Assembly (NCBI RefSeq): GCF_013393325.1
Contig: NZ_QJRC01000095.1
Location: 248,001 to 312,000 of the forward strand
Reading direction: 5' to 3'
DNA length: 64,000 nucleotides
Source of the DNA: Pseudomonas hunanensis
GTDB lineage: Bacteria; Pseudomonadota; Gammaproteobacteria; Pseudomonadales; Pseudomonadaceae
Shown here one piece after another: positions 49,719 to 58,686 of the stretch. The notes below the pieces were generated by a model. The model was not told the DNA's origin, did not search any database, and saw only the letters and a program-made list of their open reading frames with translations. Both the position numbers and the translations under genes were made by a program. The number at the start of each line of letters is the position of its first letter. Within the stretch, counting starts at the first letter, position 1.

Positions 49719-49774
49719 GGGTGTTCCTCCAAAGGCACATTGGATAAAAGCCGCAGAGCGGCCCGGTGGGTGAT

Positions 49775-50161
49775 TCAGTGGGTAGTGATCACGCGAACGG
49801 TGATCGAGCCTTGGTAAGTGATGCCGTCGGCGTCGCGCTGAGCGTCGGCCTGCTCGACCCGGATGGATACCGCACGGCCCACCTCCAGCGGGAGGCGGCG
49901 CTCGTCCAGAGCAGCAATGACTTCGCCGTTGATGCGTTTGACCTCGGCCTGGCCCACAGCATCGGACCAAACCGACAGGTAAAGCAGGCGCGTTTCGCGC
50001 TTGCGGCCTGAGATCGGGCTGCTGTTGACTGAGACCTCCCGGTCGATTGAGACGTACGGCATGTCGGCATTCAGCGGCGCGCCGTCGTAAATCGGGCAGC
50101 TGACTTCGGCCTGAAGCCTGGCAAAGATCGCCTCCTGCAGTGCCAGTGATGGATCAGCCAT
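49775..50161 (-). CDS. Tail completion protein, DUF3168
   Basis: A 128-residue protein beginning MADPSLALQEAIFARLQAEV, with CPIYDGAPLNADMPYVSIDR and a late YQGSITVRVITTH, the DUF3168 (gpU/tail terminator-like) pattern. It is expected to cap the tail for joining to the head. It overlaps the end of the gp10-like gene by 8 bases. Confidence 0.87.
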   Translation of the reverse strand: MADPSLALQEAIFARLQAEVSCPIYDGAPLNADMPYVSIDREVSVNSSPISGRKRETRLLYLSVWSDAVGQAEVKRINGEVIAALDERRLPLEVGRAVSIRVEQADAQRDADGITYQGSITVRVITTH

Positions 50162-50654
50162 TGCCTACCCCCTGGCTTGCCTTTCGCAGCGTGCGGCGCA
50201 CCGCAGCTTCGATGTCTGCCATAACGTACTCCCGGTTGACCTGCATCGACGGCCGGAGCCACGGGTGGGCAGGCCTGGCCGGCATGGCGGGATACTTGCC
50301 GAAGAAGTGCGTGCCGTCGCTCTTGTTAGAGGCCTTCCGATTGCGGTTGCCAGCGCGCTTTCCTCCAAGGTAACCCTTGGTCCCGTACTCGATGAACCGC
50401 AGGTAGAAGAACCGCCGGTTGTCTCGCTTGCCGCGGATCCCGATCTGGGCGTCCAGGCCACTGGGCGAGACGTACACCCTCAGCGCTGCGGCGGCCGCAC
50501 CGGTGTCCTTGGGCATCAACTGCCGCTGGGTTTCCAGTATGCGGTTCGCCGCCTCCAGCATCGCCGGCTGCAGCTCGTTGTCCATCGTCCGGTGGATGTT
50601 GCGTAGCGTACGGCGTAGCCGGATATCGCCGCGAATGCTTGACCGGCGGGCCAT
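50154..50654 (-). CDS. HK97 gp10-like tail component
   Basis: A 166-residue protein with basic N-terminus RRSSIRGDIRLRRTLRNIHR and FYLRFIEYGTKGYLGGKRAG, followed by MPARPAHPWLRPSM, all typical of the HK97-gp10 family (head-tail joining or tail component). It lies 3 bases after the 56-residue gene. Confidence 0.88.
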   Translation of the reverse strand: MARRSSIRGDIRLRRTLRNIHRTMDNELQPAMLEAANRILETQRQLMPKDTGAAAAALRVYVSPSGLDAQIGIRGKRDNRRFFYLRFIEYGTKGYLGGKRAGNRNRKASNKSDGTHFFGKYPAMPARPAHPWLRPSMQVNREYVMADIEAAVRRTLRKASQGVGNG

Positions 50655-50657
50655 GGC

Positions 50658-50828
50658 TTACTCTTTGGCCTGGTCGGCCTTCGCCGGCTTGGCGGCCTTC
50701 TCTTCCACCACCTCGGCGTAGCCGCGAGCAATCAGCCCCTCGCCGTACTCCTTGGCGACTTCGAACTCTTCGCCTTTCTCACGATCGCCAGACGCCCCCG
50801 TCAGCGGGCCCAATGCTCGAATTTTCAT
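50658..50828 (-). CDS. Small head-tail region protein (56 aa)
   Basis: A short frame with ATG at 50828 encodes MKIRALGPLTGASGDREKGE and a C-terminal GEGLIARGYAEVVEE plus a Lys/Ala-rich tail. It fills the gap between head-closure and gp10 genes almost exactly, so it is real. The middle resembles the C-terminal segment of the protein at 51506 (both hold a short beta-strand then A-x-x-LV/I-x-R-x-x-A), perhaps related connector accessory domains. Confidence 0.75.
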   Translation of the reverse strand: MKIRALGPLTGASGDREKGEEFEVAKEYGEGLIARGYAEVVEEKAAKPAKADQAKE

Positions 50829-50836
50829 GGTTCACC

Positions 50837-51163
50837 TCATGGATTCGGTACTGATGAGCAGAGCAGCCTCATCAGGGTGTTCTCGTTGTCCGGCAAAACT
50901 GCCTCGACCTGGTAAGTGACCCCGCGACGCGTCAGACGCGACCCGGCAACGATGTCTGATCGCGGCCTGCCGATGATTTCGGCCGTGACAACAGCGCTCA
51001 GCTTTTCAGCAACTGCCGTTACGCGCCCAGAAGGGGTGCGGACTTCGCCCCACATTTCAGGGCGGGCTGCAGGAAGCCATGTCACTGTGGCTCCCCCGGA
51101 CTTATTGCGCTCTTCATGTCGGTGGGTCACCTCGAACCGATGACGTAGCGGCCCGGCTCTCAT
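50837..51163 (-). CDS. Phage head closure protein
   Basis: From the ATG at 51163, overlapping the previous stop (ATGA), 108 residues: MRAGPLRHRFEVTHRHEERN, then WGEVRTPSGR and ADIVAGSRLTR-like IVAGSRLTRRGVTYQVEAVL. This matches the head-tail adaptor/head closure family (SPP1 gp16-like). It seals the portal vertex after packaging. A GTG three codons upstream is also possible. Confidence 0.87.
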   Translation of the reverse strand: MRAGPLRHRFEVTHRHEERNKSGGATVTWLPAARPEMWGEVRTPSGRVTAVAEKLSAVVTAEIIGRPRSDIVAGSRLTRRGVTYQVEAVLPDNENTLMRLLCSSVPNP

Positions 51164-51501
51164 ACCCCCCACCCGACACGGTGCGGGGTCAGGAGCGCGA
51201 CCGAACCTTTCGGCAATTCGGTGGCAATGGTCCCGATCACAACGTCCTCACGGTTGGCGTAAAGGTGGCCGAGGATCAGCAAGCATGCGGCCTGGATCTG
51301 CTTGTTGCTGAGCATGGGAGACTCGCCAGCATCACCGGCGGCGACAGCATCATCCAGCGCCTGCTGATCGACATAGACGCGGCGGTTCAGATAGTCCATC
51401 GCCTGCCCTTCAGCCGCCTCGATCAGGAGCTCCAGGTACTCGTCATCATCGTCAGGGTCTCGCAGGTGATGACGGGCTGTGGTCAAACTGATCACCGGCA
51501 T
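51160..51501 (-). CDS. Head-tail connector protein (gp6-like)
   Basis: A 113-residue helical protein: ISLTTARHHLRDPDDDDEYL, LLIEAAEGQAMDYLNRRVY and IQAACLLILGHLYANRED are the standard signature of the gp6/phage QLRG connector family. It forms the ring under the portal. Coupled to the head-closure gene. Confidence 0.9.
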   Translation of the reverse strand: MPVISLTTARHHLRDPDDDDEYLELLIEAAEGQAMDYLNRRVYVDQQALDDAVAAGDAGESPMLSNKQIQAACLLILGHLYANREDVVIGTIATELPKGSVALLTPHRVGWGV

Positions 51502-51505
51502 GTCT

Positions 51506-52033
51506 TCACTCCTTCAGCGGTTCGAGCGATGCCAACTTTCGCTTCACAAGCTCCTCCGCGTGCCTGCGTGGCACCACATAGGCTGGACCGCCCCGACGGC
51601 GAAGCTCGCCCTCATCCATGTAGGATCGCATCGGGTAGATCTGAAGAGTCACTGGATTTGGGTTAGCTGCAACCAGATCCCCTGCAGCTGGCTGGTCGGT
51701 ATCGTCGCCAGCCTCGATCACCGTCGGCCCGCTCTGGCCATCACCTACCGATGCCCCTGCTTCCGTAGCGGGAGCTCCGGCACTGGCGCCCAGGTCCCCT
51801 GCGGCGACGCCCAATCCGCCCCCCGATTCTGCCGGTGCTTCTGGCGGTGTCTGCTCTGCGCCCGAGACTGAATCAGTTGCGGGAGCGCCCGCCTCGCCAG
51901 GATTTGGCGAGGCGGCTTCACCAGGCGAGAGGGATAACGCTCCATCTTGAGGCTGGCTGCCGCTCGACTCAGTGGTCGAGGCAGTATCCTTCGGCTCAAC
52001 CGTGGACTCTGGTTTTTCCTGTTTACGTGCCAT
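51506..52033 (-). CDS. Head-associated Ala/Pro/Gly-rich protein
   Basis: From the ATG at 52033 with an AGGAG site, 175 residues. Residues 1-120 are low-complexity, rich in Ala, Gly, Pro, Ser, Thr and Glu (EAASPNPGEAGAPATDSVSG). The last ~45 residues form a compact domain (NPVTLQIYPMRSYMDEGELR then RRHAEELVKRKLASL). Positioned just after the capsid gene, it may be a head decoration or connector accessory protein. The linker-like body is unusual here. Confidence 0.7.
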   Translation of the reverse strand: MARKQEKPESTVEPKDTASTTESSGSQPQDGALSLSPGEAASPNPGEAGAPATDSVSGAEQTPPEAPAESGGGLGVAAGDLGASAGAPATEAGASVGDGQSGPTVIEAGDDTDQPAAGDLVAANPNPVTLQIYPMRSYMDEGELRRRGGPAYVVPRRHAEELVKRKLASLEPLKE

Positions 52034-52080
52034 GGAAATACTCCTGTGGGGCGCCATTCCTGACGCCCCAGCGCAAGGAA

Positions 52081-53262
52081 TTAAGGAGTGATCAGCGGAC
52101 CAGTAACGAACGCTTCATCGCGGTAGATGGCGAAGGCCAGGCGCTCTTCAGCACGAATCGTTGCCATATTCTTCTCGAAGTCATCACTGTTCTCGGTCGA
52201 GATCAGCACTTCGATTTCCATGCGGTCGAAGATCTGGGCGCCAAGCTTGAACGCACCGACGAGGAAGTCGTTCTGTGTCATGGCCTGGGTAGAAACCACA
52301 GGGCGATTCCAGAGCTTCGCGTTGGTGCCTTCCTGTGGCTGGCCGATGATGTAGCGGCCTTCCCCATCCTTGGTCAGCTCAATAGCGGCCCAGTCGATCG
52401 GGTTGAGCACGATGCCGTCGGATGGGAATTCGGCCAGTTCGGCCTGCAGCAGCGCCAGGCGCAGGCGGTCAATGCGCTGCTCGCCCACTACGGCTACCCC
52501 AGCCGGGGCGGCGTACAGTTGAGCAACGGTCATAAGGCCTTGCAGGTTCACGCCGGTGCCATTGCCATAAAGCAGCTGAGCTTCTTCCGCCATGTTGAGG
52601 CCATAGCGTGCACGACCGTCGATATAGCTCTGGAGTGCCTTGGCATCGTCCAGCATCTGGCGGCTGGCTTTGAACAAGTGGGCGATGGTCCGCACGTTCG
52701 CAGTGGCCAGGCCGAACGTCAGGTCGGAATACGGCTTGGCCGTGGTCTCCGCCACAGTACGGGCGTTGTTGGTGAAGCCGGTTTCACGCACGTACTCGAT
52801 GGAGTTCGATTCGGTGGTGCCCGGTGCAACCAGGTCGCGTACGGTCAGTCGGCGTTGAGGCGGGGCAATGATCCCCGGCAAGCGCTGAGTCTGCACCAGG
52901 TCACCGCCGGTTGCGGTGGTGATCGCCGCGCGCGGCACGGAGACACGACGAGAGCCGCGGAAGGACGAGTTCATGTCCTTCATTTCTTCGCTTTCGATTA
53001 CGAGAGCGCCTACCGATTTCTGCGGCTCTTCCTGATGGTTGCGATCCCGGCTTGCATTCACAAGCTTTTGCTCGGCCTCGCCCAAGCGGGCCTGCAGCTC
53101 GCCCTGCTTGGTCAGCAGTTCATCGACCTTGGCGCGAGTTTCCGTATTCATTTCACCGGAAGCCTTGATTTGCTTCTCGGTCGCCTCGGCCTGGCTTTTG
53201 ATCTGATCGCCAATGCCCTTCAGGCTGGCGTTGAGTTCCTTGACTTGGGCTTCAAAGTCCAT
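52081..53262 (-). CDS. Major capsid protein, HK97 fold
   Basis: From the ATG at 53262, 393 residues. The first ~100 are an acidic-basic coiled-coil delta domain (NASLKGIGDQIKSQAEATEK), acting as scaffold and normally removed. The remainder is the HK97-type capsid with TATGGDLVQTQRLPGIIAP and the late LLVSTENSDDFEKNM-like EVLISTENSDDFEKNMATIR. The preceding ClpP-type protease supports processing near residue 110. A GTG at 53268 is less likely. Confidence 0.93.
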   Translation of the reverse strand: MDFEAQVKELNASLKGIGDQIKSQAEATEKQIKASGEMNTETRAKVDELLTKQGELQARLGEAEQKLVNASRDRNHQEEPQKSVGALVIESEEMKDMNSSFRGSRRVSVPRAAITTATGGDLVQTQRLPGIIAPPQRRLTVRDLVAPGTTESNSIEYVRETGFTNNARTVAETTAKPYSDLTFGLATANVRTIAHLFKASRQMLDDAKALQSYIDGRARYGLNMAEEAQLLYGNGTGVNLQGLMTVAQLYAAPAGVAVVGEQRIDRLRLALLQAELAEFPSDGIVLNPIDWAAIELTKDGEGRYIIGQPQEGTNAKLWNRPVVSTQAMTQNDFLVGAFKLGAQIFDRMEIEVLISTENSDDFEKNMATIRAEERLAFAIYRDEAFVTGPLITP

Positions 53263-53264
53263 GG

Positions 53265-54122
53265 TCACTTTCCTTTCAGAGAATTGAGGAGATTGGTTGC
53301 CGCGCTCAGAGAGGCGGAGAGGTCTGGCGCGACAGCGCTAGGCTTGTCGGACGGGGCAGCGTTATGCGTACCCCCGCCGGCAGCGCGAGGCATGCCGGAC
53401 TTAAAATTGGCGAACAGTTCGCGGCGCTCAGAACGAGGCATTCCAGCCTTCGCCAATGCGACGTCCATGGCCTTGAGTGCATTGCTCTGCGTCGACTCTT
53501 CGGTCTCGCGCTCGGTGATCTCGGTTGACGACAGGACGCCGGTAGCCAGGCCCAGTTCCACAGCTCGCTTGCCACGGATGAAGGTCTCGTCATCCATCAG
53601 TTCGGCCATGTCGTCGACAGCTTGGCCGCTGGTTTCGGCATAGAGGTCGGCCATCGCGGCATCGAACTCCTGCATGTCATCAGCCACATCGCGCAGGTAA
53701 TGACGGTTGCCCGCGAGGAACGTCCAGCAGTTGTGGATCATCAGGAAGGCGCTGCTGGCCACCTGCCGGTCGCTTCCGGCCAAGTAGATGATCGATGCGG
53801 CGCTGGCAGCCATGCCAAGCACCTTGGTGGTGACCTTGTGGCTATGTTCTTTCAGACGGTTGTAGATGGCGATGCCTTCGAACATGTCACCCCCAGGCGA
53901 GTTGATGTAGACGGTTACATCCCGCTCGCCGATGGCCCGCAGGGCGGTATCGATTCGTTTCAGCGTGACGCCCTCGCCGTACCAGTCTTCACCAATCACC
54001 CCGTACACCGTGATGGTGTCCGAGGTGTTTTCAACGGCCGCCTGGATCGCGGGATTCCATTTGTCGAGCGCGCGCGGGCTCATCTCGCTGCGCAGGCCGC
54101 GAGACTGGATCTTGTGCTTCAT
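53265..54122 (-). CDS. Prohead maturation protease, ClpP-like
   Basis: A 285-residue protein with a ClpP-type serine protease domain (~35-195): INSPGGDMFEG near 73-82, nucleophile S107 in GMAASAAS and H130 in FLMIHNCW. The C-terminal part is Ala-rich and low-complexity. It cleaves the capsid delta domain during prohead maturation. Located between portal and capsid as usual. Confidence 0.92.
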   Translation of the reverse strand: MKHKIQSRGLRSEMSPRALDKWNPAIQAAVENTSDTITVYGVIGEDWYGEGVTLKRIDTALRAIGERDVTVYINSPGGDMFEGIAIYNRLKEHSHKVTTKVLGMAASAASIIYLAGSDRQVASSAFLMIHNCWTFLAGNRHYLRDVADDMQEFDAAMADLYAETSGQAVDDMAELMDDETFIRGKRAVELGLATGVLSSTEITERETEESTQSNALKAMDVALAKAGMPRSERRELFANFKSGMPRAAGGGTHNAAPSDKPSAVAPDLSASLSAATNLLNSLKGK

Positions 54123-54138
54123 GGATTACTCCCGTGAT

Positions 54139-55437
54139 TTACTTTTCCGGCTGTTCGAGCCAGTTCATCAGAGCGGCCCTTGCGGCCTGGCTATCGTTTT
54201 GCTTGCCCAGCTGGTCAAGTGGCACCAGGTTGGATTGCACGGTCAGTACATCGCCACCTGGCATGCTCGGAAGGTTTTCTTTCCGCCGACCCTCGTTTCG
54301 GGTCATGTAGCCGTTCTGCCCCATCGTGCTGAGATAGGCCGCCCGACCGGCGCTGTCCGCACGCAGGAACGCTTCAAGTGAGTACTCGGCGTAGAACTTG
54401 ATCCGGTCAACCGCCGTCATGCACCACTTGTTCACGCACTGCTCGATCGGCGCCGTGAAGGACATGATGCAGTACGTGAGAAACGCGATCTGCTGCTGCT
54501 CCAGGCCGGTGCCCCAGTTGCTGCCCTTGTCGGTCTTCATCACCATCCAAGGTGGGACGCCGAACCAGCGGCAGATTTCCTCGATGCTGTGCCCTCTCGA
54601 CTCCAGCAGCTGCGCATCAGCAGGGTTGATGCCGATCATTTCAGGCTTCACACCTTGCTCAAGCACAGGGCTCTTGCCAGCATTCAACGCCCCGGAGATC
54701 GTCTTCACGTACTCGCGAAACTCGACGCGCTGAGCCGGATTGAGCGTCTTGTCGACCGAAAACGCGACTGTCGGCATCATGCCGTTCCGGAAGGTGCTGT
54801 TGGCGGCATCGTCAGCGGACATCGCCGAACCGAACACATCAGCACCGTACCGAATCGCAGAAAGGCCAACTCGCCCATCCAGGGTGAAGGCTGGAATGTG
54901 AAGCATGTCCTGCCGCTGGATCTCTCGGCGGGCTCCCTTTCGGGGCCTGAAGAAATACCTGAGTCGTCCATCGTCGTCGAACTCAAGGTCAACTCTCGAC
55001 GGCATCAGGAAGTCCAGAGCGATGACGCGCCCAGCAGAGCGATGGATCTCGCAGTAGGCGTTGCCCCACAGCAGCATCGAGGCGACGACTGCCTGCCAGA
55101 AATGGAAGGCAGCCATGTCTTCGTTGGGGCTGTTGTGCACAACGTCGTACAGCGGGAAATCGCGGGCACTCTCTCGGCTACCATCGGGCATCCGCCGGTA
55201 GATGCTCAACGGCAAACCGGCTACGGAGGTCGAGATGATACGGACACATGCCCACACGGTGGACAAGCGCATGGCCTTGTCGACGCTGACTGACTTACCA
55301 CTACTGGACTGGGCGCCGTTAAAGGCACTCCAGAAACCTCCGTCCGACAGCTTGATAGTCTTGCCCAGCCATTCACTCATACTGGCTGATGGCTTGGTGG
55401 CAGCAGCGCCCAATGCCTGGGATAGGGTTTTAATCAC
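54139..55437 (-). CDS. Portal protein, HK97 family
   Basis: From the GTG at 55437 with a GAGGG site, 432 residues; a TTG at 55443 is possible. Family features: SVDKAMRLSTVWACVRIIST near residue 50, WGNAYCEIHRSAGRVIAL near 125 and PPWMVMKTDKGSNWGTGLEQ near 290, which are the typical portal motifs. It forms the dodecameric packaging ring. It overlaps the end of the small membrane protein gene. Confidence 0.92.
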   Translation of the reverse strand: MIKTLSQALGAAATKPSASMSEWLGKTIKLSDGGFWSAFNGAQSSSGKSVSVDKAMRLSTVWACVRIISTSVAGLPLSIYRRMPDGSRESARDFPLYDVVHNSPNEDMAAFHFWQAVVASMLLWGNAYCEIHRSAGRVIALDFLMPSRVDLEFDDDGRLRYFFRPRKGARREIQRQDMLHIPAFTLDGRVGLSAIRYGADVFGSAMSADDAANSTFRNGMMPTVAFSVDKTLNPAQRVEFREYVKTISGALNAGKSPVLEQGVKPEMIGINPADAQLLESRGHSIEEICRWFGVPPWMVMKTDKGSNWGTGLEQQQIAFLTYCIMSFTAPIEQCVNKWCMTAVDRIKFYAEYSLEAFLRADSAGRAAYLSTMGQNGYMTRNEGRRKENLPSMPGGDVLTVQSNLVPLDQLGKQNDSQAARAALMNWLEQPEK

Positions 55438-55591
55438 TGACAAGCCCTCTGCGGATGAAGCCGGCGATGCAGAAGAAGCTCAGTGATCCCGCCAACAAAG
55501 CCCAGCCGGTACCAGCCAACAGCCAGACCCCGCTGCATGCCAAGCAGAAAGCGACCACTGCGCAGGCGATGAAAATATGAAATGCGTTCAT
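55430..55591 (-). CDS. Small two-helix membrane protein between terminase and portal
   Basis: The ATG at 55591 overlaps the terminase stop (ATGA), and the frame ends inside the portal start. It encodes 53 residues with two hydrophobic stretches (FIACAVVAFCLACSGVWLLA and WALLAGSLSFFCIAGF). Tight coupling on both sides argues it is expressed. Function unknown. Confidence 0.75.
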   Translation of the reverse strand: MNAFHIFIACAVVAFCLACSGVWLLAGTGWALLAGSLSFFCIAGFIRRGLVSD

Positions 55592-57267
55592 GCGATCAGT
55601 GGGTCCCGAATACCAGCCATGAAGTTGTCCATTCCCCCGCGTCCTTCTGGATTGAGGCTGAGCAGTGAAACGGCGTTGAATGTGGCCATCAATGGGTCAA
55701 TCTTGGCGGTGCCCGAGGCCTGCTTGTTGATCAGGAAGGCGTTGGCCGACGGCACGCCTTTGGCGTTACCGCATGACCAGGCCATAAGCGGCTGACCGCA
55801 ATGCAGCAGGGTTCCTTCCGCGAGCTTTCTCTCTGTCGTCTTGATTGCACCAGTCAGCTTCCAGCCCTGTGAAATACCGACGATCTTGTCTTCCTCGACT
55901 CCCGCGTCAGCCAAGGCATCGAGAACAGAGCCAATGCCAGCGGGGTCGAGCCCAACCTTGTCCAACAGACCAGTCTCATTGATGCGGGCCACTATGGCTG
56001 CGAACTGCTCAACGTCGTCGCCGATCCTTTTCACGATGGTCAGATCACCAGCTGACTCAAGGTCTTTCAGTCGGGGGGCTTCCGACTTGCGCCGTTCAAG
56101 CACTGAAGGGTGGGCCCAGGCATGAGCCCAGTGGAACCACCTACGCGACCCCGTCTCCCGCCCTAGGACTGCAAGGCCAAGTAAATCGTCAAGGCCGCCC
56201 CCGTCACCGCCAACATCGATCACCTCACACCGCTTCAGTATTTCGTCCAGGCTGAGCCAAGTAGCGCCTTGCGGTTCCCAGAATTCAGCGCCGACCCAAG
56301 CGTCGGACATCAAAGCAAGACCGATCTCGATATTCAGGTGCTTGGCCAGGAAGCCGCGTAGCTCTGCTTCTCCATCGATCTCCGCCTGCATGAACAGGCG
56401 CTCAAGCGTCGGGCGGTCGACCGAGAACCCCATGTTGGGGTTCACCAGGTGGAAGTTCTCCGGCCTGCGGGCTGCCCCGCTGTCGATCATCTCCTTCGAG
56501 AATTCGTAGATGATCGGCAAGAAACGATTGTCGTTGATGCGGCCATCGCGCACGCCGCGCGCATAGTTCAGCTTCGACCGGAACACACCAGCCGGCGGCT
56601 CGTTCGATTGCGTGGTCAGCCAGATGACGAAGCCTTCTGGCCTGGATAGCAGGCCACCCGTGGCCTCTCGAATCATGTCAGCCGCTTTCGGGTTCTTGCC
56701 GAACAGCCAGGCCTCATCGATTAGCACGCCAACGGCCTTCTTGCCACCCACCACGTCACTGTCGGCGGCGACCACCTTCAGCGTGGCGCCGGTCTCACGG
56801 TGAGTGATCAACCGAAGATGTGGCTGCACATGCAGCAGGTCCTTCAGCTCGTCGTCGTTGTTGACCATGTCCTTCGCCGGCACGAAGGCGTTGTCGGCAA
56901 TCTCTTTGGTCGGGGCGAGGATGATGAACTCGGCTGACATGCGCCAATTTCGGACCAGGGCCGTCAGCATGATCGCGGCGGCGATGGTCGACTTGCTGTT
57001 CTTCTTCGGGATGCAAAGCATGAACTCCCGAATGAGACGTTCACCTGTCTCGCTGTTGTAGCTGCCGAACACAGCCCCTGCGAAAGCCAGTACCCATGGG
57101 GCGCATGCACTTTCAATGGTTGGGCTACCTGGGGCATCGACAATGCGCAGCCCCTTGAAAACCTCAAGACTCTCTTCTGCTTCCTGGGGGAAAAGCGGTT
57201 CAGGGATGATTGATTCGCTGGCAGCCAGGCGCCGCCACCAGTCTGGGCAGGCCGTGGTCCAAAGCAT
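55588..57267 (-). CDS. Terminase large subunit
   Basis: A 559-residue two-domain packaging motor. Walker A-like residues IPKKNSKST lie at 86-94 and Walker B VLIDEAW at 181-187. The C-terminal nuclease domain has DVGGDGGGLDDLLGLAVLG, giving the metal Asp residues. The HK97/P27 type. It begins 3 bases after the small subunit gene. It cuts and translocates concatemeric DNA into proheads. Confidence 0.94.
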   Translation of the reverse strand: MLWTTACPDWWRRLAASESIIPEPLFPQEAEESLEVFKGLRIVDAPGSPTIESACAPWVLAFAGAVFGSYNSETGERLIREFMLCIPKKNSKSTIAAAIMLTALVRNWRMSAEFIILAPTKEIADNAFVPAKDMVNNDDELKDLLHVQPHLRLITHRETGATLKVVAADSDVVGGKKAVGVLIDEAWLFGKNPKAADMIREATGGLLSRPEGFVIWLTTQSNEPPAGVFRSKLNYARGVRDGRINDNRFLPIIYEFSKEMIDSGAARRPENFHLVNPNMGFSVDRPTLERLFMQAEIDGEAELRGFLAKHLNIEIGLALMSDAWVGAEFWEPQGATWLSLDEILKRCEVIDVGGDGGGLDDLLGLAVLGRETGSRRWFHWAHAWAHPSVLERRKSEAPRLKDLESAGDLTIVKRIGDDVEQFAAIVARINETGLLDKVGLDPAGIGSVLDALADAGVEEDKIVGISQGWKLTGAIKTTERKLAEGTLLHCGQPLMAWSCGNAKGVPSANAFLINKQASGTAKIDPLMATFNAVSLLSLNPEGRGGMDNFMAGIRDPLIA

Positions 57268-57270
57268 GCG

Positions 57271-57771
57271 TCACCCCTTGACTACAGTGAGGGGCGGCTT
57301 GCTTTGAGAATACTTGCCCTTGCCAGCCTCTTTCGCGGCCTCCGCCTTCTGCTCTTTCTTGCCCGCCTCGGCCTTCTTCCCGTGGATATACGGCACGGCG
57401 GTCTGCGCAGCGTTGCGCCGGTCGAAGACTTTCGCCCGGGGCTCGTTCATCAGCGCGAGCAGCCACACCAATGGATCATCAGTTGAAGGCAGGCAACTTA
57501 GGAACTCTCCGTCGGCCTCATTGATCTCGACGGGGTCTTCATTGGCTTCATCGGCCTTCGCTTTGCTGCGCCGCCTTTTCGGCTCAGGGTTAACACTGAG
57601 CTCTGCTCTACGAGCCAGAATTGCGGATGCGATCTTCGGATCATTGGCCCAGCGCGAACCAGCTGCAGCAGCCGTCGAGGGCTTACTGCCCGCGGCTTCC
57701 GCTGCTTCTTTGTTGGACGCGCCCCGGGCCTTAGCGTCAACAAACTGTCGCTGTTTGTCTGTTAACACCAT
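57271..57771 (-). CDS. Terminase small subunit
   Basis: From the ATG at 57771 (AAGG nine bases upstream), 166 residues. An N-terminal helix-turn-helix, LTDKQRQFVDAKARGASNKE, is the DNA-recognition domain; a Lys/Ala-rich C-terminus (EQKAEAAKEAGKGKYSQSKP) probably contacts the large subunit. It recognises pac or cos sites. Confidence 0.87.
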   Translation of the reverse strand: MVLTDKQRQFVDAKARGASNKEAAEAAGSKPSTAAAAGSRWANDPKIASAILARRAELSVNPEPKRRRSKAKADEANEDPVEINEADGEFLSCLPSTDDPLVWLLALMNEPRAKVFDRRNAAQTAVPYIHGKKAEAGKKEQKAEAAKEAGKGKYSQSKPPLTVVKG

Positions 57772-57927
57772 TAACAAAAACCTTTAGGGGGGAGAAAAAT
57801 GTCTACGTGGGGTCGGTGGCGGTCTAGCTAGATGAGAATCCCTAGCTTTTGACCCCCCTACCCTTTTCACGGCACGTCACTGACGTGCTTCTACGTCGCC
57901 GCGCCGGGTTTCGCCGATCCGCTGAGG

Positions 57928-58266
57928 TCAGCCGCCCAGGCCGGCAGCCTCCTCGGCCTGCTTGACCGAGTCGTGGCAAGGCTTGCAGAGGCTCTGCCAG
58001 TTGGTCTGATCCCAGAAGAGAACCATGTCTCCACGGTGAGCAACGATGTGGTCGACAACCCCGGCCGCAGCTGTGCGGCCGTTCCGCTCGCAGTACACGC
58101 ACAATGGGTTGTCACGCAGATACTGCTCTCTCGCCTTCTGCCATCGATAGTCGTAGCCACGCTGGGTGCTGGTCATGCCGCTTCGCCAGCTGCCGGGGGC
58201 GACTACCTTGACCCGTGAACCTGCGCTCTCCTTGATGCGAGAACCGAGCGTCTTGAGCCTGGCCAT
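57928..58266 (-). CDS. HNH endonuclease
   Basis: A 112-residue HNH protein with Zn-type CVYC near residue 56, VVDHIVAHRGD near 70, NWQSLCKPCH near 90: the His-Asn-His core with two CxxC zinc pairs. In HK97-type phages this enzyme sits beside the terminases and is needed for cos cleavage or packaging. The basic N-terminus probably binds DNA. It overlaps the holin stop by one base. About 155 bases between it and the small terminase are empty. Confidence 0.92.
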   Translation of the reverse strand: MARLKTLGSRIKESAGSRVKVVAPGSWRSGMTSTQRGYDYRWQKAREQYLRDNPLCVYCERNGRTAAAGVVDHIVAHRGDMVLFWDQTNWQSLCKPCHDSVKQAEEAAGLGG

Positions 58267-58589
58267 CAGCCTTCCACCTTCTTACTCATGAATCGGTCGG
58301 AGTAGTCGCGAAGCTTCTCCACGCCCATGAAGCCAACCAGGCAACCAGCGAAGACGGACAGGTTGGGTGGCAGCGCGAAGTACTCCAGCACCGGCAGCAA
58401 GCTGATGGCGATCAATCCACAGATCGTTCCCTCAAGGAATATCTTGCGCCCGTGGCCGCCACCGTAGATGACGCGGCACATAGCCACCGCAGCGGCCATT
58501 CCGCCGGTATACAACTGAGGCTGGTGAGCCAGCACCCAGGCGAGCACAGCGGCCCACAGGCCAGGATCCTTCTCGGGCATGTTTGGCAT
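58266..58589 (-). CDS. Phage holin
   Basis: A 107-residue protein with three hydrophobic segments (about 10-25, 28-45 and 50-85), MPEKDPGLWAAVLAWVLAHQ at the N-terminus and a charged tail RDYSDRFMSKKVEG. This fits the lambda holin S-type family (class I). It makes the membrane holes that let the endolysin reach the wall. Its place at the head of the late operon, 25 kb away from the endolysin and spanins, is notable. Start is either 58589 or the Met at 58580. Confidence 0.85.
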   Translation of the reverse strand: MPNMPEKDPGLWAAVLAWVLAHQPQLYTGGMAAAVAMCRVIYGGGHGRKIFLEGTICGLIAISLLPVLEYFALPPNLSVFAGCLVGFMGVEKLRDYSDRFMSKKVEG

Positions 58590-58619
58590 CTCTCATACTC
58601 CTCATAGAGGAATACTTGG

Positions 58620-58647
58620 CAAAAAAAAGCCTGCGTATCCGCAGGCT
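58620..58647 (-). terminator. Intrinsic terminator
   Basis: AGCCTGCG / CGCAGGCT stem followed leftward by eight U's. It closes the DUF2513-gene transcript just before the holin and is a candidate site for late antitermination. Confidence 0.88.
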
Positions 58648-58686
58648 GTAGAAGTATTTGCTTCGCTAACTTTGAAACCTAACGTG

